In this document: piece after piece, positions 48,701 to 60,700 of the stretch
Position numbering within the stretch: the first letter of the stretch is position 1
Layout: every line of letters starts with the position of its first letter
Source of the DNA: Pithys albifrons albifrons
Taxonomy: Eukaryota > Chordata > Aves > Passeriformes > Thamnophilidae
Length of the DNA: 64,000 bases
Direction of reading: 5' to 3'
Assembly (NCBI RefSeq): GCF_047495875.1
Contig: NC_092459.1
Location: forward strand, 34,986,134 to 35,050,133
Notes under the pieces: model-generated
Database searches by the model: none
Told to the model about the DNA's origin: nothing
The model's input: the letters and a program-made list of their open reading frames with translations, nothing else
Made by a program: the position numbers and the translations under genes

Positions 48701-51700
48701 TATAGCTGTCATTGTCTTTGCATATTTATGTTTTTACAAAAGAAGTCCTTACAATGCTACCATAAATTGTTTACTAACTGATAAACAATTCATCTGAATG
48801 AGCCACTTTTAAGCTATAGGAGTCAGAAATTATATCACATCCATAAGTTTCATATTCTGTGTAGTTTGCCTAAGTTTCTTGAGAAAAAGAAGAAAGAAAA
48901 GCCATTTGTGAAGATCCCATGGCATCTGTCCACTAGTATTTGCTGTATATTTTCTCTAGATGTGTATCTCTAGATCTGTTGTCATTTTAGGAACACTGAA
49001 CAGGACTAATTCTTCTTGGAACCACAAATAATGCTGCTTAAATAGTTGCTGTTTGAGATTCCATTAGGAAACTTATTGTTCTTATTCCCAGGTTAAACTA
49101 ATTTTAGTATCACCAGAGCTGTGACAATTTGTATGAAAACGGTGGAAGGGAGATTAATAAGACCAGATTTTTGTGGAGGTCACCACAGGCTCTCATTCAT
49201 TACCTGCTGTAACATCTTCTTTAATATTAATCCCAAATTATTTTTACTGTCGAAGTTGTGACATCTGTAGTTCAGTGAGTGAGAGGCAGGGGAGTAGAAT
49301 CCAGTCTGTCATTGCAAGTCATTGCAAGGTAAATAAACCAACAACCGGGACCTATGCACTTAAACCACTGAAATTATCCCTTACCGGATGTTATGTTTTA
49401 ATTTTTGCAAAGTTATTAATACTTGGATAAACTACCAAACACGTTGTTCTAGTTAGCAAATGCTTTGAGGCAGAAAAATAAATCTGACTGAACTAGGCCT
49501 AAAAGAAAGGCAGAGGTGAGCTAGTTGGGTGTGTCACAGCAGCTGGTTAGTGTGTTGTTTTAAAACAGTACTTTGATGTGCATCCATCCAGTCTGGAAAC
49601 CCAGTCCTGTGAAGTTTCAGTTGTGAGACTCCACAGCATCAGTAGCTGATAATACTGTCAGACCCCACAGAAGGCCTTCTGAGCACATTTGCACCTATAA
49701 TTTGAGTTTTGGTTGTGTAAAAAAGAATGTTATGCTTTGGTATGTTACCAGTAATATGGTAGCTAGTTTTTTTTCAACTAAAAATCTAAGGCATATGTAA
49801 TCAGAGTGAGTTATGTATTTTAACTGATTTTTCTTAGGGATACAAATGATGTGGGGGCAGTCCCGTAGTGTAAAGGAGAGCACTCTGGACTCTGAATCCC
49901 AAGGACCTGAGTTCGAGTCTCAGTGGGACCATTCCCTGGCAGTTCAATGCCTCCCTGCCGTCCCATCCCGTCACATCTCGGATGCTCAGCAGGGTCATCC
50001 CGGTCAGTACCGGGTGCTGTGACAGTCCCGAGGACTTCCCTGTCACTGTCCAAGCTCACTCGGCCGTGGCAGATGGACCTCAGGACTTAAATGGTGGGGC
50101 CAGTTCTGCACATGCTGTGCCTCACCTAAAATATCCACTGTGCAGGCTGGAAGGGCACACCCACGTGGGGAGAGCCCTGCCCTAATCTGCGTTCGTGAAG
50201 TCTGGCCATACATACATACAAATGATGTGATAGTTTAGGGGGAACAATGAAAATGGAGAATGAGGGATGCCTCTTCTTCATAATTTACAGTGCTGTTCTG
50301 GGTGGTTTTTGTGCTTTGTGAGATTGTGCTCATCAACTGGTTCTTTTCTAAAGATCAAAGCAATGCTGATAGTGAAGAAGGATTAAATACTTAATAGGTG
50401 AAAGAGACCCACAAATCTTTCTGAAGCAAGGAAAAGATTTTTTTTAAATTTTGTTTTATTTTAATAATAAAGGCTCTTTGCTCTGATTTAGCCTTTAGCT
50501 CATATGGGACTTGAGTTGGAAGTCAGTTTTTTACTTTTTGCCTGCATACTTGGGTAATATATTCTGCTTGTTTCCTCGCTTATTCTACCAGATACCAGCA
50601 GTTAATTAATTGGTTAAGAGGAAAGTGATCTCCCTCAAATATATGTATATATTAAGATGTTCGTTTCAGTTGTTTTAGTCTCAAGAAAAAATATGTTTTG
50701 TTTTCATAAGCTTATTTGTGTTTTCCTTTGCTTTCTGTCTTTCTAGCTGGTGATTTTGGAAACAGAAGTGGTAATTCAGAGGACAGTGAGTTGCAGTTTT
50801 TAACTTGTCGGTCTTTATGGAATCAAATCAAGTCAGAAACAGAGGTGAGTCTGGCACTTCCTACTAAAGCAGTGTTTTGCACTTATAACAATGCTACTTC
50901 CTTCTTTGATTCTGGAGATCTTTTTTACATGCTTAAAGGGGCAGGCAGTTAACACAATAAGAGGGCCAGAGATACTAGCTGAGGCTGAAATCCTTGTTCA
51001 TAATATAAAATTGTAATAGTAAATCCATCAACTACACATTACTTCTAACCACAGAACTACATGCTTTTGGTGGTTCAAGCTGCTGCTTCTCAGCTTCTCT
51101 TCTTACTAATTGTCCTTTTTATTAACTCCTGGCATACTGCTGTTTTCTGCCTTCAGTTAATGCTTGGCAGCCCTCTGAGGATTTCAGGCTGGCCTTGACC
51201 TCAGTGTGACAGAGTTCATACACAGCAGCCCAGGACTCACAGTGGATTTATGTGACTACAACTGCATGGACATCAAATACCGAATGACACAGCTGCAAAT
51301 AGTCTATTGAATTCATACAGACAGTATGAACAGGGTTGTCTGGTGGGGGTCAGACTTAATTTCATACTGAACTGTGGCCTCCTAATTGTTGTGTGTTGCA
51401 TGGCATGCTGTTGTTGTGTCCCTATAGCCAGCTGGCTTTCATTACAGTATGGATAATTGCTTCCGTACAGCAAGGATTTCCTCCTCTATTCAGTGTCATG
51501 GATTCTGGGCAAGTATTCCATGTTCCTCTGTTTGCTTTTGGGCTCTAGGTATTATGAGAATTTTTTTCCCAAAGTTTGTTTGGGGATGTGAAGTAGAAGC
51601 CAGATGGTTGTAGCTTAACATCTGGACCCTTGGGCTAAACTCATAAATTCCTCTAATTCTGTTCCTACTATTCAGTGATTTGGCTCACTTGGACTACTCA

Positions 51701-54700
51701 GCAGCCTTTTCAAACCATAACTAGCCAGGCTTTGTAAAGCAGTACCTTGCGGTGCCAACCAGAGAGAACACACAGAAGTTTGTGGAGGTATATTTGGTGT
51801 CTGTCTGACAGCCACCACAGCTCGATAGGTAACTACCATCACTGGCAGTGATGGTGGCAGCTGCATCAGAAACCACTTTGGGAGCTCCGTGCTGGACTGT
51901 AGGGAAGATGACATGCTGTGGCTGCTTCCAAAAGACCTTTCCTGGATCTCCTTTCTCAGACACAATGTAGTCAAGACTTTTGAGACTCCTGTGTGGCCAG
52001 CAGTGGTTACAGGATTTTTTGGCTGAAGGATTGTTGGATTTTTTCCTAGTATTCTTCAAGGCTTTCTCCCAGAGCAGCAGGCACAGCCCAGCATAATGAA
52101 AGCCTCCCTTAACCACTGTGACAGAGCAGGAGTGAGAAGCACAGAGCCCACCATGCTTTCAGTCTGAAAAATCATCATTCTTTCTTGCTCTAAATCTCCT
52201 ACCCTTGTTTTCATTGAGGCTGTTAGGAGTTTGCCAAATATTTTCTTCTGGTCTTACTCCTCCTGATGGAAGACAGTTCATCCTTCATTGATGAATTTGT
52301 ATGGGCTTTTCCTTGGAGTTTGAGTTGCCCAAAGGCACATCACCTGCAGTTACTTTTGCTGTTACATGTAGAGTTTCCTTCATCCAGCCTCTAGGGTATC
52401 CGTGATGCTTTTCCTAATGAGTTTTGAATTACCATCCTTTAATCCCACTGTTAGCTGATGATGGTTTTTACATTGTAAAAAGTGTGATAATTCAGGTTGT
52501 AAGGGATGTTGGAAAACTTTTGCTGAAAGCAGCATCATCTTTGAGGCTAGGCCATGTAGGTAAGGACTTTATCTAGGTGGGATTTCATTTCTTATAAACT
52601 TTCAAACCCTGGTGTAGTAAACCTCGTCTGTAGCAGAATACATGGGATGGATGTAGTTTGCTAGCTTGGATTTATATTCCAGGGGTTCTGATATTGTGCT
52701 AAGGGAGCCTCGGCAGGATGTTCTCCAGAGTTTTTGCCAGGGTATTCCTACCTGGTGATTTGTTGGCAGGCCATGTGCTGGTGTTTTCCTAGTTCTTGAG
52801 AATCATCCTGAGGTGTTGAAAAATGGAGAGAAATTGACCTCCAGGTACTTTGTTGTGAAGTGCTCTTGTACTTTGTATGTCTGTCATGAACTGTGCTGTG
52901 GCAGAACAGTCTGTCATCTGCTTCTCACAACATGAAAAGCTGACAAAAGTACAATGGGAACTGTCCTTTGTTTTTGGAAGGTGAATTTTGCATGGCTTTT
53001 TTGTTTCGGTATTGCATGGTATCACAGTTCTGAACCCTGCAGTCAGAAGTGGCCTTGCAAATGTTCTTATTATGATAAATCTCATCTAGGGCTTTCAGAA
53101 ATATTGTTTTCTTGTGTGGTAAGGAATTCCAATTGAACTACCAGCATCTAGGTTAGAAATACAAAGTGCAGGGCTAAAATACAGTAACACTAGCTCTACT
53201 GTGAAGGTAATGGTTTTCAGATTGCACAACAAATAGTCATGACCAAACTTAGTGTTGTAGCAGGGACTGAAATTCCAGTTCATATGACCTTTACAGAGTG
53301 ATACTCTGGCGTTTTCATATTTTTATAAATAAAATCTCTGTGTTTGTTTACAGAAAATACAGGAAGACTTGAACAAGCAGTTGCTTGATAATCTGGTCAG
53401 TTTTTTGAGCCGGTCTCATTCTGAGTTTCAAGAGAAGACGACAGAATGGACTTGCCGTATGAAGTTCAGAGAAATCCCTACTGCAGCTCTTGTCTTAGGT
53501 AATTTTTTAAGTTACATTTTCTTACATGCATCTGTTTAAAACTAACAGACATCACAGAAAACTACATTGCTGACTCCCAGCAATTACTGTGAGCAATATC
53601 TGCTTCAAAAATGTTAATAGAAGAAATTGGGCTAGGAGGAGGAAGCAAGATAAAACCTCCCTCCCCTTTTGTCTAAATGCACAATAGTCCAGTATGTCAA
53701 CACCTTTCCTAAAGCTCTTTCTTAGGCAGTGGGTAGCAATTCAGGTTTTTTTACCTGAGGCACTTTGATTCTGTCCCTGTTTCTGCCACCAACCTGCTTG
53801 GTGGTTTCTATGACTTAACCATGAAATTACATAGCTTCTGTATTTCTGATAGATGTTCTTTCAGTGCATGTGCATTTTCATTTCGGAAAGCCATGTCTTT
53901 GTCTTGGAAAAGGAGCAGAGGATGAAGAAAATGCCTGTTACTAAAAAGAGTAAATTTCTGAAGATTTTGGGGTTTTTTCCTCTGCTCCTTTCTTTCAAGG
54001 GTTTGTAATTATAATCCTAAACCTGATTCAAAGTAAGTTAATTGCATCTTCAGTGGATCACAGAATCACAGACTATTCTGAGTTGGAAGGGACCCACAAG
54101 GATCATCGAGTCCAACTCTTAAGTCAATGGCCCACATAGGGGATTGAACTCATGACCTTGGCATTATTACAACCAAGTTTTAACCAACTGAGCTAATCTC
54201 AGGATCATTTTAGGGAACCTAAAATCAGCCAGTGCTTCAAACTTACCATATGAGCACTAAAAAATAGTAATCTGCTTTTATAGATAGTAAGTTAGTAAGA
54301 CAGAAAGTAAGTTGCTCCTGCTCTGAATATTTCTGTGAAGGAAGCTCTGAATTGCCTTCTGGAGGGGCTTGTTTTTTGGTTTGTTTTTGGCATTTTTTTG
54401 TTTGGTCACCTGAGGATGATAACAGAGACAGTAAATACTAGGTAGTGAATTCAGATGGAGGTTCATACTCATTCGTAGTAATTTTCCTCTTTACATAAGC
54501 CATGTGAGGATCCAGGACTTGGGCATATGCAGTATCCTTCTTCTGGTGCATGTGAGCTTAACTTCTTGTCTTCAGACAAGTGGATGGCTTCTGAGGGTAT
54601 CAATAGCAGGGAAGTCGGGAAACCAATCCTACTTCTTGCAGTTTTGCAGTCTTGAGAAATCTTTAAAAAACCCCACCAAACTATATGAGGGGTCTTTGCA

Positions 54701-57700
54701 GTGATTCCTGTTTATCAGGGACTATCAACGTGTATGTCTAGTCTTGTGCTAGTTTTTAATTTTTTGTCAGAGCTGATGCCACGCTCAAATACTTAAGGAA
54801 GGAATGGAATCTCCTGGCTTTTGTCTGGTGTTCAGTTTGTTATTCAGTCGTTGTGGTCACAAATCACAGGAAAAATGCCCTTAAAAATTTGTCTTTTTCT
54901 TTTCTAGGTGTAAATGTTACGGACCATGACTTGACTTTTAGAAGTCTCTCAGACTTCCTTCAGAATAACATTACTCCTTATATAGCCTTGCTGGAAGCCA
55001 AAGATTGCCCGGGTAAATGATGCAATAGTTTTGCTGCTTGTTTGAATCAATGAACTAGAAGTTGTAGCTTTTATCCCCAAATGTAAGAATAGTGGATGGG
55101 GGGATCTTGAAGACTTTCTAAAAATGTCATCATAGCAGTAATATCTACTGTATTTTAAGACATATCCAGTTCTTTTTAAATCAACAAAGACTGAAATACT
55201 ACTGAGCTGTAGCATAAATGTCAAGAACATGCTGCTTAGTGCATTGCATGTTGATACTGTAGGCTGGCTGTCTTCTTGTTCAGTTGGACAATGTACATAT
55301 GCATTCCGCTTTTTAAATGCTTACAAGTCACATTATTATGTGGGAGAATGGGTAGAATAAAATTTTGTCCTTTCTCCTTGGTCCTTTTTTATTTTTTAAA
55401 TAAAAAGATTAAAATCAATTATGGCAGTATCCTCAGTTCTGTGGATTGGCTGCCTTCTTTATTTTTAGGTCACTAATAGCAGGTGACTGGAGTTCAGGAA
55501 AGGTGGAAGACCAGCATCTTAACCTGAATTGTTGCCATCTAGGCAAGTTAATAGGATAATTTTTATTTCATTAACATGCATTAATGCTTTCCAGAGCATG
55601 AGATGTGCATTCTGGAGAGAGAAGGAGAATAATTAGAAATGTGAGAAATAGTTGGGATAATATAAAAAATAATTGGTGTCATATTTTAGAGTGTGGATTG
55701 GAGACGTGTTACTGAATAATCAAATGTCTTTACCATATGTCTAAAAATGTACTGTGAAGGCATAAAAAATCTGATGCAGAAGCTGATGGGGCAGCTGATG
55801 AACTGTTACGTAGATGTGGACTCACTGGAAGATGAGGACTGTGTGCAGGTTTCCCAGAATAGAACACGTTGTTCAATGTCTTCTCTTATCAAATGGTACA
55901 AAAGTGTAACAAAGGTATGTTGTTTGTTTTATTTTTTAATCAACAGTTGATGAAAATGCCAACCTTTAGATATGTTTAAAACAAATGTAATGACTCATAT
56001 TTCTGTGAGAAAATGCTAAAGGTTAACTTTTAATTTAATACTAAAACATAACTTGAGATCAAGGTGATTGACTATAATATGTAATACATATAACAAATGT
56101 GGAGGTAGTTAATGATGACGTTATGAATGTCACAGAATCACAGACTATTCTGAGTTGGAAGGGACCCACAAGGATCATCAAGTCCAGCACTTAAGTCCAT
56201 GGCCCACATAGGGGATTAAACCCATGACCTTGGCATTATTACAACCAAGTTTTAACCAACTAAGCTAATCTCAGGGTTCTGAAACATAAGCAAGAAGTAC
56301 TATTTTATCATAAGTTTAATTGGGAACTAGAAGCTTAAAATGCAGTATCAACTTCATGCCAGATCCTTTCCTCCCAGGAGTATTGAGATGTTTTATTAAA
56401 ACTTGATGGAAGAACAGCCATGCAGGGGAAAGGTACTGTATTACTGCTAATGAGCCATGATGTCATCTGCAGCCCACGGTACACTGGCAAGCAGTAAGAA
56501 AATAACTGTCAAAATGTTCTTGTATCTTTCTGTTTGCTAATGAGGTTTTATACTTTGTTTCTGTCACAAATACAAGTTAGAACTGATTTTCTGATGACTT
56601 CATCAGAGCAGTGTGGTAAACAAAAGTGTAATGAGTTGAGTACATGCTCTTTTTATTACTGAGTAGATGTAGAAAATAAGCAATGTCTGTGTACACAACT
56701 CAAATCTTCTCCCTCAATCCCAACAGAACTTCATCAGTTCTGTCTCACAGAGCTATTCTTGTCTTTGTTGGAATGTGTGCTTAAAATCTGTTTATGCTTT
56801 GTACTTCATGCTGTGCCAAACTGAAGGATGAAAAATGGCAGTTCTAGATGCTAATAATAAATACAGCAGACAAAAAGTTCAATCACGTCACTTTGGAGTA
56901 ATATATTACTGTAGGTGTGATTCAGTCTTTTTACTTTACTGTCTTCTGTTTATTCATGTTTAATTAACGGCTTTAAAGAAAACAGATTCTGAAACTCCCA
57001 GCCAAAAAAGAACTTCCTCTTCTACATACTGGCAATCTCCTCCAATTGTGGTCATATTCAAAGACATGGAAAGTTTCACCACAAAAGTACTTCAAGACTT
57101 CATAGTCATCAGCAGGTAATGTGACTTCAAGTTCAGTTCTTCCACTCCTTCACCCATTTTCTATTTGCAGCTGTTTTGAAATGTAACAGTGAGGCCAGTG
57201 GAGCATTGGAATCCTATAATGATGCTGCTTCTTTACAGCAGCAAATGGGCAAAAACCTATTTGGTAGGTCTTGTGGATCAACTATCCTAAAGCTAACTTG
57301 GGACTCTGAACCAGAGCACCTAATCACAGAATCATGGAATCAAATGGGTTGGAAAAGACCTCCGAGATCATCAGGTCCAAGCCTCGGTCCAACTCCAGTC
57401 CATTTACCAGATCACAGCACTTAGTGCCACCTTCAATCTCACTTTAAAAACCTCCAGGGATGGTGAATCCACCACCTCTCTGGGCAGCCCATTCCAATGC
57501 CTGATTACTCTCTCTGGAAAGACAATTTCTTTCTGATCTCCAACTTAAATTTCCTCTGGCAGAGCTTGAGCCTGTGCCCCCTTGTCCTGTTGCTGAGTGC
57601 TTGGGAGAAGAGAGCAACCCCCACCTGGCTAGAACTTCCCTTCAGGTAGTTCTAGACAGTGATGAGGTCACCTCTGAGCCTTCTCTTCTCCAGGCTAAAC

Positions 57701-60700
57701 AACCCCAGTTCCCTCAGCCTGGACCCGCTCCAGCACCTCAATATCCTTTCTGAACTGAGGGGCCCAGAACTGAACACAATACTCAAGGCGTGGCCTCACC
57801 AATGTAGAGTAAGGATTGGGGTGGGATACAGAGTGTCTGATTTTAATTCTTCACATAGGTACTAGTTATTATAGAATTTGTGAATGTGAAATTAATTTTT
57901 TAAGATGCCTTGATCTTTCTTCTCTAGGCTTTAAAATTTTCAAAGTATTTTTTGTGTGACTACTGATGTAATGCTGATTAAAGGTCACTAGCTTACTAAT
58001 AGCAGGGTATGTAACACTTCCCTAGTTGGTCAGGATCTGTAATCAGCAGCTGACTTCTTCAGGTGCCCCTGTACTTCTGTCCTTCCATAACCTATTTCCC
58101 TTGATATCATCTTATGTATGCTAATCAAAAATTCATGCTTTTCTCCAAATAGAGTGTCTTGCGCCTTGTCCCCAGGTCGAAACTACAGTTGCATCAGAAC
58201 TGGGGCTGCAGTTTACAGTTAATTCAGCTGCAGCCTATGCACCTGACATCACCTCTAAACAAGGACCAGGGAATTTCACTTGCTGAGAGACCAACAATGA
58301 AAATAGTTTTCTACTTCTAATATGGCAGATGGATTCTCAAACGAACATTTTGAAATGTAAAATCAGAAATGCACAGTTATCTGGAAATAATTAGGTTGTA
58401 AGGCAGTGAAAAATTAGGTTTTAATTGTTTTTTAAGTTGCATTTTCTTTTGCTTTTTGTGGCAAGGATAAATTTTTAATTATGAGCATATGAAACACAGA
58501 TGAAGTGCAGTTCAAGTCTCGTCTACTATTTGCAAGTACACTTTGTGTGTCTTCAGAAAAAATGTTTAGAGAATTCAAATGGTCTTATAACTAAAGACTG
58601 TTGATTAAAGTAAAGTAGCAGATGGATAAAATAGAAGTTCAACAGTTTTACAATACTTTTGATGCCGTGAATGACCCTTCCCCTCAAAAACAGGACTTCG
58701 AGCCACGTTAGTGTAGGGTAAGATAAAAAGTAAAGGTCCTTTAATAACACAGGGCCTACAGCCCACAGGAATACAGGATGACATGCATGTGTCTCAGTTC
58801 TTGTTTCCATGGCTTTTATAATAAGATCCCTCCAATCATTGCTTTACACATTTCTCAGTCCAGCCCCAGTCCCACCCCTGGTCCAACCCCCTGGAATTGG
58901 GTCTGGGGTCGTCAAGACCCTCTGTCTTCATCAACTCTTCTTCCTCATGCACACAAAGGTCTCTTGAAGTTCATCCAATTCTGGCTTTTGGGTCACTCTC
59001 ACCTATGTTTATGTTTCATTCTGTAGGCCTTCTGATATCCTTCAGCTCTTTACCTTGGAAAGGAGTCTAAACAAGATTAATTAAGTAAAGGAATTTGAGC
59101 TCCCTGTTCTGGGACAGGGGTAGTGATAGAAAGGCATTAAACTTAAGCTGTTAGAAATATTAACCCTCTAAAAATCTACAACTACTGTGTTACTAAAATC
59201 TACAAAATGTGAAAATCAGAACAAAAACCCTTTTGGCATCACTTTGAAAAAGATCTTTGGGATAATTTTATAAGGTTGTGTTTATTCTCTCCATTTCAGT
59301 CTTCAACATGTTTAATGATAAGTGGGTAAATGTGAGAGGTGGTTCTGATTTGTTGATCACAAGTTTTAATTCCTTTTTGATGTTCTCTAAGTTAGCAAAC
59401 CTGGACAGTAATATATGAAGTTTATTGGTTTTTATGTTCAAGTCTCCAGCAATTGCTTTTGACGAGGTAGAGAAATGAAGTAATTATGGGATAACAATTA
59501 AAAAGCCGTGGTTGAAAATAATTATTAAAATAATTATTAAATAATATTGAAAACACTGTATTTTGTATAATTTGAATGCTTCTGAATACGCATTCAGTTC
59601 TGGTTTTCAGTTCTCAAAGCAAATACTAAGAAATTATCTGAAGAGGAAGATTAATCTGGAGAAGTTGGAATTCTTTTGTTTTTTTAAGTACGATGGGAAC
59701 ATGAAATGCTGGAGAGGTTTCATATTTATTTTTAATGGTCAAATGGTGTAAAATTAGTAAATTTTCTTGAGGCTGTTAACTGTTTAATGTGTCTTCTAAT
59801 TTTTTTCTCTGTTAAAATAGAAAACCTCACCTTATTATAAGATTCAGTTCTCTGAATATAACTTTGGGAACATACAACCAGCACAAAACTGTAACTGAAA
59901 TTGTGCTTTTATATGCATCATTTTTATACTTTCTGAAATTTGAATCCTAAAATAGAATTTAATTTTCTTACCCTCTTTAGAGCTTTAAATAGCTTCCTTT
60001 CATTTTAATTTTATTCCACATGGGAACTCTTTTGGTTTACTGGTGACAAATCTTTTAACTTGCCCCTTTCTGCATCTAAGCTCGGTGCTGTAGTAAGAAC
60101 ATAATGCATTTGTTTCATGAATTTCTATTATGTAATTATTACTTCTTTTTTTTTCTCCCTTCTCCCACTGTCTAGTCAGCATATTGATGAATTACCTCTA
60201 GTGCTGATTTTTGGAATTGCTACATCACCAATGATTATCCACAGATTACTTCCTCACTCTGTTTCCTCTCTGCTGTGCATAGAGCTTTTCCAGTCCCTTT
60301 CCTGTAAGGAGCACCTGTCTACTATAATTGACAAGGTAATTCCCTTTCTAAATAGAAGGAGTGTGTGTGTATTGAAGCACAGTCTACATATGTGGCCTTT
60401 AAGATAAGTTTATCTGAAGGTTTTGAAAAGGAATCTGTTCCTGAGAGCTGTGGATTTTTGATATTTTTACTCATGGCTTCAGGGTAGCTTAATGCTGGGC
60501 TCCCTTCTCACAGTAAGACACACTCAAACAACTGCTTCCATCTTTCATTTGCATTGAGATCTGTGTGCGTGGACTTGGCCAGTTACACTTTCATATTCAT
60601 GGAATCATAGAATTGATTGGGTTGGAAAAGACTTCCGAGATCATCAAGTCCAACCCTTGGTCCAACTCCAGTCCATTTACCAGATCATGGCACTCAGTGC

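Noticed and set aside
49854..49935. Functional tRNA-Gln gene
   Set aside because: The head departs from tRNA-Gln in the D arm and anticodon stem, is fused to a body shared by two other copies, and has target duplications typical of a SINE.
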